Positions 11,871 through 23,800 of a stretch of 64,000 nt of DNA are shown here, in pieces; positions within the stretch are counted from its first letter, which is position 1, and each line of letters starts with the position of its first letter. Source of the stretch: Takakia lepidozioides (Eukaryota; Streptophyta; Takakiopsida; Takakiales; Takakiaceae); assembly GCA_030704615.1 (NCBI GenBank), contig CM060731.1:68736756-68800755 (forward strand), read 5' to 3'. A model generated the notes under the pieces. That model was not told the origin of the DNA. It worked only from the letters and a program-made list of their open reading frames with translations, and ran no database searches. The position numbers and the translations under genes are program-made.

Positions 11871-12124
11871 CCAAAACTTCAATGTCTACAATCATATGAA
11901 GTGACATTCCATTAATGAGCTTATAGGGAAGACATATTGTAGTGTTCATTCCAAAGCTTCTCCTCATCTCTGTTATCTGCTTTTGGATACTTTCCTGCTG
12001 CCACATCGGCAATGATTTGTCAAAGTCGTTCCAAACCACCACAGATCCACCCAATGAGCTAATAACTTACAGAATTCAATATGCATCAATATGCATCTGA
12101 ATTCAATATGCATCTCCGGTCACC
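11871..12124. other. No gene; short AT-rich tandem motif
   Basis: No coding frame stands out. The motif 'caatatgcatc' is repeated three times near 12077-12116, directly before the MITE. Confidence 0.4.
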
Positions 12125-12567
12125 TCTCATTTTTGAATAATTGGGAGTTTAAGGCTCGGAGGGTCTGGGTCTGCTCGCAGGTTGGGTCTACTCGAGGGTA
12201 GGGTCATTAATACAAGTGCAGCCGGAACCATCATTAATGCACATTTGACGCAGCCAGAGTTGAACCCACAACCTCGTAGGTACCACTCAATGCGCCCAAC
12301 CACGACACTACCCACTCTCATTGCTGCAACCCCAACATTTTTTTTTATCTCTTAACCTAGAAAACAACCGCAGTCAGCCGTCAGGGCCTGTGGACCCTAC
12401 CTCACGGCAGACCATACCTGGTGGCAGACCCATCCTCGCGACAGACCCACCCGGGCCGGGTCATGGGTCACGACGGGGCCACCCAATGGCGCTCGACGTT
12501 CGTGCATGGGGCCCGCTGCCTGGCGCACACACGTGAGCCTTAAACTCCCAATTATTCAACAATGAGA
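12125..12567. mobile_element. MITE with 33-bp terminal inverted repeats
   Basis: The bases 12125-12157 (starting TCTCATTTTTGAATAATTGG) and the reverse complement of 12535-12567 are identical over 33 positions except one. The 443-bp element has no coding capacity. Its interior is GC-richer than the flanks (about 12380-12520) with 'acagaccca'-like repeats. I could not find a clear target-site duplication, so the superfamily is undecided. It sits between the end of the left-arm repeat and the second SDR duplicate. Confidence 0.75.
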
Positions 12568-12659
12568 AGCTCTCAAGGCCGAGTCTAATGAGAGGGCAAA
12601 ACAGGCTGAAATAGGTCGAAGAAGCTGACTCTCCCAAAGAATACATCAGAAATAATATC

Positions 12660-13990
12660 AAATGAGGTGAATGGAGAGACGAAGCTGCAGGTGTAGCTTC
12701 CAATTGCTCACGTGGGCCTTGGCTTTAAGGCTTACTTTTTAGGATCCTTCATTGTTGTTTCATTGTTCCTGCTCTTTCTCTCACTTCATTTCATTTCTCT
12801 CACTCACTCTTGCGCGAAGCCCTCATGCCGTGTGTTGATCTCAACTAAAAGCCAAGAGAACTTCTCCAAGAAGTGCGGATTCTAGTTGCAGGGAGATTCG
12901 GCACTTGTAAAAATGTTTGCAGGGTCGCTTGTAGAGGGTTTTGTGAAGGAATTGGTAACAAATGGGGGGAGGCCCTGGAGCAACCGGGAGGCGAGATGAA
13001 GTAGTGCTCATCACAGGCTGCTCGGATGGCGGTATAGGCGCTAGTCTTGCCTTGGCATTTAATGAAGTGTGCTACAGCGTTATGGCGACATCCAAGTCGC
13101 TAGATACCATGAAACAACTATTATGGGCGATTAATTTGCGACCGGTACATCAACCATGAATGCCAGAATGCGCCTGCACAATCTAATTTATCAGAGTGAT
13201 GAGAACAGTATGCAAACGTCAACAGCGGCTAAAGTTCTAGCGTTTGAGGTTTGATACTTCTTTACAAGTCTAGCAACAGTTTCACTGCTTTTGAGTGCAA
13301 TTCCACCCTGCTTTTGTTCGAAATTGAGGGCGATGGACTAAACTATGCTCGAAGTTGGCTATCTCGGAATATTGAAGATATGGAGAGTATTCCCACATCT
13401 TGCCCATAAAACCGCCACTCATGTCATTCACTGTGTACTCACAAGGTGAAGCTTTGTCCTTAATTGATCGCCCAAAGCAGAGCTGGATTTCGAAGAATAG
13501 AAGGGTGCACTCATTTTTTTGTACTAAACCTACCATCGAAGTTTGAACCCCTAGGATGAAACCTTTGAAATGATGGATTTCGCAGGTCCACTTTTGTTAA
13601 TTCAAGCGGTTGTGCCACACATGGCTGCTCAAGGGAAGGGTGTAATTGCCAATGTGGGCAGCATTGACGCATGCATTGTTGGTCCTTGGATTGGCATCTA
13701 CTCCAGCTCGAAAGCAGCTTTCCATTCCTTGAGTGATGCACTTCGGTAAGTATCTCAAATGTCATGAGAAGAAAGAGTAGGAGTCCGAAATTACTCCCAT
13801 TCCAACAACAGCATGTCGTCTAACACCAGATCCGTCCTTCCCATCCTTCCAATGGGGAGAGAGAGAGAAGAGAAGAGACAGAGAGAAAGAAATGAATGAA
13901 AAAAGGTTCATAACGTCCACAGAGGGCCACAAGGGATGGGACATGGAGAGAGAATTTTTAGATGCAGGATTACTGAAATGAAAGGGAGCA
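12660..13990 (+). pseudogene. Short-chain dehydrogenase, truncated direct duplicate (copy B)
   Basis: This 1.3-kb block is a direct copy of about 7870-10060 with internal deletions. The upstream leader and start of exon 1 (ATG 12962, MGGGPGATG...TGCSDGGIG) are present. After LDTMKQL the sequence jumps straight into what is intron 1 in the other copies, deleting the rest of exon 1 including NNAG. Exon 2 is at 13586-13745 (keeps YSSSK; G-to-D and other changes in the GSIGAY region), and exon 3 is absent. The copy lacks the LINE-like insertion seen in copy A, so the duplication predates that insertion or the two were copied from a common source. Confidence 0.85.
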
Positions 13991-14054
13991 TGAAGATATC
14001 TAAGAGCCATGTTAGGTTGAGAGATAGGGGCAGGAACGAGTTCAGTTACGATTC

Positions 14055-14987
14055 ATGAGCCGCCTATCGTTAGGGTCAGAGAGCATTGTGCAATTAAGCT
14101 CTTACGGAAGTTCTACGATGGAGCGTTCGGATGCTGGTAATTCTCAACGTAAAGAAAATCAGTTGAATCAACCCTTCTCAAATGCACAGATGGAGGCTTC
14201 AGGCGCTCTGATTTGTTCTGAGGTTCAAAAGTTAGCACTAGCAAAAGAGCGATCTACTACAAAGAGGACCAGGGGAACCTCGCTTGATGAATCACAAGTC
14301 GAATCCCAATCTAATGCGAGCTCCATGGAATTGAAGACAAGAAGGAGCAAGGATGTGACTCGCGAAATCAAGCGAATGGTGAAGCTGCCTAAGTTCGTGG
14401 GTAAGACTTATGTCAAGCCAGAAGAGATCCTGTCGTTCTTAGAAACACTTGAGGAATTTTTTGAGGATGATTACCCTGAAGAAGCAAAAATTAGAACGGC
14501 AACCCTACAACTCCGAGATGCAGCAAAATTGTGGTGGTCTCGTCAGAAAAAAGAACACCATGAACATGGCAAACCCCCAATTGACACTTGGGAGAAGTTT
14601 CGATCAATGTTTATGGCCCACTATCTTCCTGGAGATTACGCTCATAAGATGAAGGTTGAACTCTTCACACTGAAACATGAAAGTTCTAATGTGATTGAGT
14701 TCAAGATCAAATTCGAAATGCATGCCAGCTATTTTCCAACTCTCAGTGAGGATGACAGGGTGGATTTTTTTGTGGATGGCCTGAATGACTCTTTGAAATA
14801 TAAGGTCAAAGCCCACAATCCCCGCACAGAGGTTGAGGCTTATAGATTAGCTTGCAATTTTGAATATGAGGTTAAGGCACAGCGAGTGGCATACTTGACT
14901 CGTGCAAGGGAGAATAAGAAGAGGATGACATTCTCTCCCAAGATCACCCCAACAAGGAAAGGAAATTGGAGGGTCAAAGCACCCTAA
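14055..14987 (+). CDS. gag: Ty3/gypsy retrotransposon Gag (5' part)
   Basis: An open frame of 310 codons from ATG 14055. Residues about 125-260 carry the Retrotrans_gag signature (RTATLQLRDAAKLWW, then W-x2-F-x3-F-x2-YLP, later VEAYRLACNFE). Gag forms the cytoplasmic virus-like particle. The frame stops at 14985-14987 after GNWRVKAP. The natural continuation, a CCHC knuckle, lies about 1.7 kb downstream (16678 onward), so the apparent stop is created by an insertion. No LTR is recognised at the 5' side, so the element is a fragment. Confidence 0.85.
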   Translation: MSRLSLGSESIVQLSSYGSSTMERSDAGNSQRKENQLNQPFSNAQMEASGALICSEVQKLALAKERSTTKRTRGTSLDESQVESQSNASSMELKTRRSKDVTREIKRMVKLPKFVGKTYVKPEEILSFLETLEEFFEDDYPEEAKIRTATLQLRDAAKLWWSRQKKEHHEHGKPPIDTWEKFRSMFMAHYLPGDYAHKMKVELFTLKHESSNVIEFKIKFEMHASYFPTLSEDDRVDFFVDGLNDSLKYKVKAHNPRTEVEAYRLACNFEYEVKAQRVAYLTRARENKKRMTFSPKITPTRKGNWRVKAP

Positions 14988-16677
14988 TAGGACCCAAAAA
15001 TGATGTCACAAACTGTTTTCCAGCACATATGACGCAATCGATCCAAATTTAGGATATCGAGTTCAGTATGAAACCACAGACACATTATATAATTGGAAAG
15101 CCCTTGAAGTTCTTGTCATGCCCATATAAATTGTTTTGTGATTTGACAAGTTTAAGGGGTCCTAAAGGAGTCTTGAGTAGCACAAGGTTCAAATGTCCCA
15201 AAATATTGTAGTCCTTTACGACTCATTTTCACACCCATAACATGTGAAGGTCCTATCAGGGATTTTCATGTGCTTATGTAAGGTATGGAAGAATGCAAAA
15301 AGGACAGTAGATCTACAAAACCAGAAAAACCTATTATCATAGGAATTTTCTACTACGCGGTATGCATAACTTAGGGCACCAAACTTTGGTATTACTAAAC
15401 CTCAAAATTTGAACGTAGTTCTTCCACCAAAAATGTTTAGCTACTGAAAAGGAAGAAGGCCATGTCCTTGAAATGGCTAGAAGGTCCTCCAATTTTGAAT
15501 TTGAGGCCATTATGAGTTCTTACAAATAGTGTATCACTCATTGTAAATTGTTTTAAAATTAAAAATTTATCAAATAAACTCCTAAAAATTATACGAGCAT
15601 CTGCAGCACTGAAGTAGGCATCAAACACACCAAACCCAGCTTGGATGTGATGAGGGGAAAACAAATGGTGGCAAACGGAAGTCGAGTTGGTATCGTAAAC
15701 TCAAAATTAGTGGTGTACGAGCAAAATTGGAGGTGTACAAGAGGGTGTACGAGCATCCAATGGATGGGGTTGAGGTGCCTACTATCATCTGTTAATTTCA
15801 TCACGTTTCCATCGCAAAATGTTATGTCCACGCGCCGCGGTGTAACGCGTCAGTAGTCAAAATTTAGTTCTTTTCAGGAGTATAAGTGGTACACATGCTT
15901 TCACCCTGGAAGAGGTTCAAACCCTACAAAAAGAACGAAAATCAGGGAAGCCGGAGAACAATTGTTGTAAATCCACTGTTTGTCCATATTTTCCCTCCAT
16001 TTCTGAATTGTATATGCTACATAATTATTTATTTATTTCACAAAACGAAGGGAATGGAAAACTGACTTTTTTATAATATGGAAAATGATCACAGATATTA
16101 TAGTTCTTCCTCCATCGCTTTCCTATGCTACTATTTATTTCCTTTATGTAAATAAGCCTTCTTCCTAGTTTCAGATCATTGTCTCTCATACTACCACCCT
16201 TCATCTAGTCTCCTTCCTTGATTCCTATTCTGATCCATGTTCTCTTGTCATCTCTCCCTTTCGCCTCATTGTCATTTTTCATCCTTGTCATTCAAGAGAC
16301 AATGCTTTATTTCTTAGATACCAATGGTTCCTTCCTTCTCATTGGTCACTTTAATTTTCTGTGCCAGTACCTTTTAATTTCCAGGATTCCAATAATTTCT
16401 TTGTTTTCCCTCCAAATTCACTCCTTGGAGATTTTACTCCAAATTCACTCCTTGAAGATTTTAGGATCAATCCCTGACACAACAAAAGTTTTTGGAATGT
16501 TTTAAATTATTCTCACACCTCATATTCGCGAGTAGGTCTCAAGTTCAAAGCCCATATCAATTGGTGTTAATATTCTCTATAGGTCATGCCTTCCCATTAA
16601 TTGGTTTTAAAAGTCATCTAAAATGAGATTTTAGCACAATGCTGTAAATTCACTTAACATCCACCGCATCTAAGTCC
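14988..16677. mobile_element. 1.69-kb AT-rich insertion splitting the gypsy gag
   Basis: Gag reads through to ...WRVKAP just before this point and resumes at about 16678 as KEQEEHLRKGLCFNCHKPGH, as expected for one ancestral frame. The intervening DNA is AT-rich with no convincing gene and no clear terminal repeats. It contains short direct repeats of 'ggtgtac' and 'gagcaaaattgg' near 15700-15750. The type of insertion is unknown. Confidence 0.55.
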
Positions 16678-17401
16678 CAAGGAACAGGAAGAACATCTTA
16701 GGAAGGGACTTTGCTTCAATTGTCATAAGCCCGGTCATCGATCAGCAGATTGTCCTGAACGCCAATTTCGACAGACTGGAGCCTTGGTAGTGGAAGAACC
16801 GGTGGAGCCTGTAACTATTATAGATCTCGGAAATTGTTCAAGATCTGCCACTAGAAATGGTCCCAATATGAGGGTATCAACTGTAGTTGTCGATGGCAGA
16901 GTGGCCTACAACCACAATGTTAATCGAGTTCAGGGACAGGTGGCGGGGAGACCAACAATGTTGTTGATTGACACTGGCAGCACCCACAACATGCTGTCAA
17001 AGTCCTTTGCAGACAAGCTGGGATTATCTCAGGAGGAGGTGCAACCATCTCAGATAATGCTACCAAATGGCGGGATGGAGACCACACAACAGCATCTTTC
17101 CGTTGTGCCAGTTGTCATGCAAGGAATGCACACGAAGGCAAATTTTGAAGTCTGGAACGACGCTTGCTACGACTGCGTTCTGGGGATGCAATGGCTCGAC
17201 ACTGTGGATGTGGTGGTGGCTTGCAAGCGTGGGTTGGTGAGTGGTACATTACCCTCTGGAAAAATCTTTGAATTAAAAGGTACTCGAGCTCTCCCCAATG
17301 TTTCCCTGATGTCTGCTATTCAGATGAAGAGGTGTGCGCGTAAGAAAAATGGTCAGATTTTTTCCCTGAGTGTGCATGAAAGTCTGTCTGGAATCTGTTG
17401 A
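16678..17401 (+). CDS. Ty3/gypsy Gag zinc knuckle and aspartic protease (continuation)
   Basis: The frame opens with a CCHC knuckle (CFNCHKPGHRSADC) and continues into a retroviral-type protease with the active-site motif LLIDTGSTHNMLS and the second conserved segment VLGMQWLDT. It ends at a TGA at 17399-17401. The knuckle binds RNA and the protease matures the polyprotein. No reverse transcriptase follows; a tandem repeat array begins within 30 bp, so the element is truncated here. The gypsy integrase at 39360 may belong to the same family but is a separate fragment. Confidence 0.85.
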
Positions 17402-17419
17402 TCACACTAGTTATGAGAA

Positions 17420-18370
17420 ATTCTCCAAGCCATAGCACACCATAATTGGAGCAATTGACAATGAGATAGGCCCATCTGAATACCTGAATGTCTGGAAACT
17501 TGAACAACAAGTGCAGATCTGTTGGGGGCCAGACCACAACCCCTTAAGGATATTCAGAGCTAAGGAGGCCGCCATAACTTGATCGTGAACATTAGTTGTT
17601 AGAAATTTTTCAAGCCATAGCACATCACAACTGGAGCAATTGCTAAGGAGATAGGCCCATCTGAGTATCTGAACGTCCGAAAACTTGAACAACAAGTGCA
17701 GATCTGTTGGGGGCCAGACCACAACCCCTTAAGAAAATTCAGAGCTCAGGAGGCCACCATAACTTAATCACACTAGTTGTTAGAAATGTTTCAAGCCATA
17801 GCACACCACAACTGGAGCAATTGCCAAGGAGATAGGCCCATCTGAGTACCTGAACGTCTGAAAACTTGAACAACAAATGCAGATATGTTGGGGGCTAGAC
17901 CACAACCCCTTAATAAGATTCAGAGCTCAAGAGGCCACCATACCTTGATCACACTAGTTGTTAGAAATGTTTCAAGCCATAGCACATCACAATTGGAGCA
18001 ATTGGCAAGAAAAGAGGCCCATTTGAGTACCTGAACATCCGGAAACTTGAACAACAAGTGCAGATTTGTTGGGGGCCAGACCACGACCCCTTAAGAAATT
18101 CCAAAGCTCTGAAAGCCACCGATATAACACACCACAAATGGAGGAATTGGCAATAAGATAGGCTCATCAAAGTAGCTGAATGTCTGGAAACTTGAACAAA
18201 AAGTGCAGCTTACTGGGGGCCAGACCACAACCCCTTGAAAATCTTTATGGCTCTAAAGGCTAGCATATCTTCATCACCCTACTTGCTACAATCCACCAAG
18301 CCATAGCACACCCAAATTGGAGAAATTGGCATGAAGATAGGGCACAACAGAAATGAATATTGTGACTCGG
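17420..18370. repeat. Tandem array, about 182-bp unit, five to six copies
   Basis: The anchor 'ttgggggccagaccac' recurs at about 17522, 17707, 17888, 18069 and 18213, giving spacings of 185, 181, 181 and 144 bp. The companion anchor 'aagccatagcaca' recurs in step. Units also share 'acttgaacaacaagtgcag'. The minus strand is partly open across units, but the repeats differ by frameshifting indels, so this is probably a minisatellite or satellite-like array and not a gene. Confidence 0.85.
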
Positions 18371-18374
18371 TCTA

Positions 18375-18625
18375 GCTTCACCCCCTGCTGATATGCATTT
18401 GCTCACAGGTCTCCAAAGGCTTCATCCCCCATATCCATGTTGTGCATGTCATTCAATCATAGCACTCCAGAACACCACATCTCGTTTGCCCATCAAACAC
18501 TTCTTTTGCATCCACAGTGCTCCCACATTTGGCACACATATCAACAAGGGTATTGTTCAGAATGACATCTGGTACTATTCCAGCCTTGACGATGTGACCA
18601 TGGACCTCTTTTCCCTTTCATGAAT
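18375..18625 (-). pseudogene. PPR gene fragment
   Basis: The reverse complement matches about one PPR block of the gene at 570-3194 (the segment running from the EVH helix through VDM-AKCGS to the next AxETxEQM), with stops and frameshifts. It has no start and no E or DYW domain. Confidence 0.7.
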
Positions 18626-19985
18626 ATATAAATGGGGCTGAGCCCTAGAATACAACTTCCTGGCAATGGTGCCCCTAAAGAACCGGCAACAGAAGACCCA
18701 AGCCTCGAGCGACCTACTGCAGCAAGAACATGAGAAATGAAGAGGGTGGGAGCGAGATTGATGGAGAGTTGGAGAGCGCTTGGGCGTGGACTAAGGAGAA
18801 GCAGACAATGTGAAAGAAAGATGGGGTAAAGAGGAGGGTGGAGAGGACGATATTGAGGGTCGTATGAAAAAACTAGGAAGCTGTCAAGCTTCAACCCTCC
18901 CCGCATCGATTGCGCGCATGTCTCCAAAGCTGTCGAGCTCAACCCTCCCCGCATCGCTTGAGCGCAGGTGGTCTCCAAAACTTCCATCTCGGACCCTAGC
19001 TATGCACCTACAAATCATCCCACGACACAAACAAAGAAAAACGACCAAGTCCAAGACTCATCGTTCACCACACAACCCCGCAACCCTAAATCCATTTTGA
19101 ATTATTTTGAACTTTTATTGGATAGTACACTTTTTGTAATGCCAGTGGTTTGGGGCTCAAATCCTGCTACGTCCTTTTTATATGTGGTACGGTATGTGAA
19201 TTTCACTTTATTGTAATGAGTCCAATGTTAAAAAAATTTATGAAGTGATAGTAGAAATCGATAAAGGCAGGCCAAAATGAACTAATTAATATGACCAAAT
19301 TTAAGATATGCATGTTTGGCTATATCCAGGTCATATGAAACCTGTTTGACGTAGTTGTGGGGGGAATAGCTTCAGGGCTTACAATGCTACCCACCTACAC
19401 CTCATTTGGGCTCTTGCAAAAAGTTTATAGATTTTTCCAAAATATATTAGATTATCTATTTTTTTAAATAAAAATAAAATGGAAAGACCTAGGAGGTACA
19501 GCTCACAAATCAGGCTTATCTACTAGATGAGACATATAAAAGTTTGAATGAAATATAAACAACTATTGTCAAGCTTTGTAGTGAGTTCAATTATTTGGAA
19601 ATTTTGTATTTTTGGAACTGACTTAATTTATTTTCATTCTAAAATTCATCGTTGAAGTTTGGACATTGGAGAAAATGCAAATTTTGATGGTCTATGGGCA
19701 CCCTCTACCTTATCAGATCAGCCCATACCTAGGTCATTAGATAGTGTCACGGCTCTAAGTGGAGAAGAGCTGGCTATGTTGGCTACCATATTTCAAGCTA
19801 GTTTTGTATAACCAAATATTGTTCCAGTTGAGGAAAGTGCTTGATTCAGATTCAGAATAAAGTTGATTGTTTGAAACCATCTGTTCAATAGCATCATCTT
19901 ACAATTATTTGGACACTTGTATGTTTTTTTAAAGTCTGCCACAGGTGCACAAACCACTTAAACATTTTCATGTATCACTACAAGA
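18626..19985. other. No recognised gene
   Basis: Scattered short open frames without family features. A pair of near-identical 20-30-bp segments (ctcaaccctccccgcatcg) occurs near 18895 and 18940. The right part is AT-rich. Confidence 0.4.
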
Positions 19986-20122
19986 GTGGTACCAGTCACT
20001 GAGGTGTCTTTAACCACTCACAATCCACCACCGTCCAAGTGATACCAATCACTGCAGTGTCTTTAACCACTAACTATGTACCACTGTCCAAGTGGTACTA
20101 ATCACTGAGGTGTCTTTAACCA
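19986..20122. repeat. 53-bp tandem repeat, about 2.6 copies
   Basis: Units begin at about 19986, 20039 and 20092 (gtggtacc/gtgatacc/gtggtact), each followed by 'cactgaggtgtctttaacca'-like sequence. Spacing is 53 bp. No coding content. Confidence 0.75.
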
Positions 20123-21127
20123 TCCATGCCGCAGCAGAAGAGAAAACATGGATGGGACTGGGAAGCTTCTCCATTTTTATCTCTCAGCTTACAACTGGTT
20201 ATCCCTTCATTCTTCCTTTTTCTGTGCAGCTCTCCCCTTTTCCAGATTTTCTCTCACCCTTCTCTGACAAACAGATCCCCTGGCCTTGTTGATCTATGCA
20301 CCCTTTCTACAGGCAATGCAGGTGCAATTGAGACATGATATCCAGTGGGGCCCTTTGCAGAAATCATCCTTGAAATCACAAGCATACACCACATCCTTCC
20401 TTAGTCCTCTCTCCTCACCAAAACAGAGTCCCTCCTTATCTTGACTATTTGCAGTAGTAATCAGCTTGTCAGTCAGTAGTTACCCCTTCTTATCTAAGTG
20501 TGCACCTCACAAACAAATTAAGACCTTAGCTCACATTCAGGCACCCATTGACAAGTTTCCAGGGCCCTATACTCTCTTAGTCTGATAACCCAACATCAAA
20601 CAAGAGAATCGCTACTGCAACTATATGTAAAGCAGGAATAACCATCAGATTGTAAAGTATTCACCAAATGCATCCCACTTATACTTGGTGCATGCTGGTG
20701 CTGTACCAGACCCTAACTCTTGACAGATAGAGCCCTCATTCCCAATCCATGATACTATCCAGCAACTCCCTCTTGTCTCTATCCTACAGCAAGTTCTCTG
20801 CAGATCTGATTGCTATTAAAACCTCAATGCAAAGTTGATCCCAGACTCATAATGTTGGAACCAGAATATGAAAAGCAAGATCAAGACAACACACTCTGTG
20901 ACTAAGGGATTGGAGAATTTCCGCTCGGTCAGCATACCAATCTACACTTCCATCACCTCCATTTCTCTCTACATCTCCCTGGTTTGAAGTTCAGACAGTC
21001 CCTCCATTCCATTTTTCAAAAATGTATCTTCTCCCTCATGCTAACTTGAGAGCATCAACCAGAAATTTCAACGACATCTATCCTAAGTAAGAAGAAGAAC
21101 GAACATTGCAGGTGTCCAACAAAAGAG
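20123..21127. other. No recognised gene
   Basis: Only short open frames with no recognisable domains on either strand. Confidence 0.4.
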
Positions 21128-21325
21128 ATGAAGGGTTTTTCCTGGATTAGAGGCTCACCGCTTGAAAGAGGGTATAAGGAGGTGGAACTGACTCTGGAGA
21201 CCTATGGACAAATGATGTGGGAAGGGGTGCAGTCTGACCAGGTGACGTTTGTTTGCATTTGCAGTGCGTGTGCGAGCTTGGCTGCCCTGGAAAAGGGCAA
21301 AGAGGTCCATGTTGACATCATGAAA
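21128..21325 (+). pseudogene. PPR gene fragment cut by a CACTA-like element
   Basis: The frame reads ...LETYGQMMWEGVQSDQVTFV and then CACASLAALEKGKEVH, matching one repeat block of the intact PPR gene. It is interrupted immediately after ATGAAA by a sequence beginning CACTACAAGA. Weak similarity to the continuation (SMAERRVVSSNAMIAG) resumes near 22050-22110. Confidence 0.75.
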
Positions 21326-21960
21326 CACTACAAGAGATGAGCGTTTTTAGGACTACGGCTTTGGCGGAGTCATAAAAACTGCACTAGGTAGATGACTACA
21401 GAGCGCTGAAATGCGTTGCAGTCATAGTTTTATCACTACATGATGTTGGATATCACTACATGACTCCGGAAAGTTAGGAAGCTTTGGTCAAACATTGTTG
21501 ACCACAATGACAGGGATGGTTTATATGACTAGTGTGATATGTTTGACTACACGTGGATGACGTTTCATGGAATGTTATGACTCCATGACTGGAGATGGTT
21601 TCACAGTTCTAATTATACGACTACATCGCTACACGTGTCATTTCGAAGGCAAATACACGAATGTATTCATCCATTGGACGAGTTCATCCACAGTATGACA
21701 TGGCATGTAAACTTATGACTGTTTGACTGCAGATTGATTCATGACTCTATATAGATGACTACATCACTACACATGGCATTTTAAAGGCATTTATATGACT
21801 TTATTAGTACACGTGTCATTTTGAAGACACATACATGAATGGATCCATCCATTGGATGTCCATTGGATGAGCTCATCCATCCATGTTTGCCGAAATCCTA
21901 TCAGCTTAGTACATGTGTTAGTTTCCTATTGGTTTGATATAGCTCAAGCATTTTGTAGTT
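21326..21960. mobile_element. Non-autonomous CACTA-like element
   Basis: The left end is CACTACAAGA, the typical start of CACTA terminal repeats, inserted inside a PPR coding segment. The interior is non-coding and rich in a short motif, 'atgactacatcactacacg', in several variants; the same motif fills 29040-29300, 33990-34430 and 42779-43075. A plausible degenerate right end is 'ttttgtagtt' at 21951-21960, but no matching 3-bp target duplication was found, so that boundary is uncertain. Confidence 0.55.
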
Positions 21961-22559
21961 ACCGTAGAGCACTAAGTCGCATTCTTCATTGAGTCTGTAA
22001 AGTGAGAGTCTGCAGAGGATGCCATTTGGAATGTGGAGTTTGCAGAGAGGGAATGTGCGACAGTATGGCTGAACGACGGGTCGTGTCTTCAAATGCGATG
22101 ATTGCAGGATAGCATGGTGATCATATCATAGGCGAGAACTGCATCTACTTGAAGAAATTTGGAACGTTACCTTCATGGACATGTATGGAAGCATCGACGA
22201 TGCGAATTCGAATGGAGAGTTCAATAGGATTTACAAAGGTTATATGGTGTCAGATTGGTAAGTTATAATACGTTTAAATATCTACTGCCAAGTCTACATC
22301 TCTTCCATTAGCAGTTATAACCAATCACCATCATGAAGCTACAGGCCCGATGCTAAATCCCAATCGGAACCTGTATCTTCCTCCCCCTTTTTGTCCTTAT
22401 TTCGTTGTCAAACCCTTCATTCTATGTGGAAGGTTCCAAAGGGAACTTCACATTTCCCCTCATGATCTTGATTTTGGGAATTATTTTCGAATGCAATGCT
22501 GTTAGGATATGGGTAGCATTGTCGTCATCACAGGTTGGCTGGTCAAATAATGGAAGATA
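21961..22559. other. PPR remnant, then no recognised gene
   Basis: About 22050-22110 reads SMAERRVVSSNAMIAG, a PPR segment that may be the far side of the copy interrupted at 21325. The rest has no recognisable feature. Confidence 0.4.
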
Positions 22560-23800
22560 TTACAAAGGAAAGGTTGAAGCTGGCCGCCAGTATATGTGTT
22601 CTCTCTGCGAATTGCCAAACTGACTTCACCAAGAATGTGCAGGGTCGCAATATCCTCACTAACTTTTAGGTTACTCTCATTTTAAGTGGGTGCAGTGCTG
22701 CTTCTAGTATGGGGCTCTTATCACTCAGTACATCATAACGAAATTGAAGTGCTTATTCTCAGGTAAATCTGTGTCTTTTGGCACTCTAAAGTGAGTTTTT
22801 TTTGTTGTCAGGGTTAAAGGCCGTGTTGTAAATTGACTTGGGATTGGTCCAGGGAATAAATTTCACCACAAACAAGTTGATGGAGGCTGGTGCGGAAATG
22901 GTAGAGTCTAATAGAGTCACATGTGGATGTGAAAACAACAGACAATTATATGTTGCGGATTTTCTGCATTGGCTTCACAAATAAGCAACCCAACCACATT
23001 AAGCGCACTTGCTACGCACAATTTCAAAAATGTTAGACAATTTCTAGGGCTCTTCGACAAAATGATGCAATTCTTAGAAGTTGAATGGCAGTCTCTGAAA
23101 GAAATAGAACCTCAAGTACACCAGCCAATAGTTTTTGGGGATAATGAAGGCATTTCAAGTCTCTAATGTCCATTTCTGAGGTTCATGTGTGAGTGGGAAA
23201 GAGACAGAGACAGAGACAGAAATTTCCATAGAACATGACGGTTACAATGGTGGTTGCTTGTCAGGAACACTGCAAAACATTGTATGTAGCCAGTATTTCC
23301 ATGCAGGTCTTTCACCAGTTTCGCGATATGCAGCCTGATGTAAATAGTGTTACCATGTCTTGGCTTGCTTCGGTGGAAGATGAGGGAGATCATTGTGCAT
23401 GAAGCTCAAACTTGTGATTTGAAGGTTCTTGTAGCCAAGTTCATTCCAGAGGTGATTGGAAAAGACATTGAGAAGATATCAGCCAGTATGTATCCTATAC
23501 AGAACACCTTCATCCACAAAGTAGAGTTGATGTGGGCAAGCTTATGGAGGTAGAACTCGCTTCCCTCCTCTAATTTAAGTGCTGGATAGTTTTCAGTTTA
23601 GTGTCGACGTTCACTGCATACATTGGCTGTTTTCTTGGCTGGTATCTTGTTGCTTGGCTACTTTCATGGGGATCACATACAGTGAGGAGGTGGGAGCAAA
23701 GATAGAGCGACATGTTGGTGAGTTGGAAGAGCTTGAAGGGGAGCATGTTGAGGTACCAGGGGTTAAATTGCCCGTGCGTAGTGGAAGGGGAGGAGTACGA
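22560..23800 (+). pseudogene. 40S ribosomal protein eS1 (RPS3a) pseudogene
   Basis: Successive exon-like pieces match plant RPS3a in order. About 22620-22668 gives FTKNVQGRNILTNF. About 22855-23035 gives NFTTNKLM, then [37 protein letters not shown]. About 23370-23552 gives KMREIIVHEAQTCDLKVLV, AKFIPEVIGKDIEKI, SMYPIQNTFIHKV. About 23690-23765 gives YSEEVGAKIERHVGELEELE. The protein is a core component of the small ribosomal subunit. Pieces are separated by intron-like spacers, so this is a duplicated gene and not a processed copy. It has in-frame stops (for example after VRKW near 22890 and after LTNF) and a deletion of the KAPKF segment before the exon end at about 23546. The N-terminal half is missing. 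Confidence 0.8.

Noticed and set aside
17316-18170. Minus frames repeated across the 182-bp array
   Set aside because: Repeated shadows with frameshifts between units and no domain; treated as non-coding tandem repeats.
18810-19216. Two overlapping plus frames of 80-96 codons
   Set aside because: Low-complexity Ser/Pro/Lys composition, no family, and a duplicated 30-bp segment explains the open frame.
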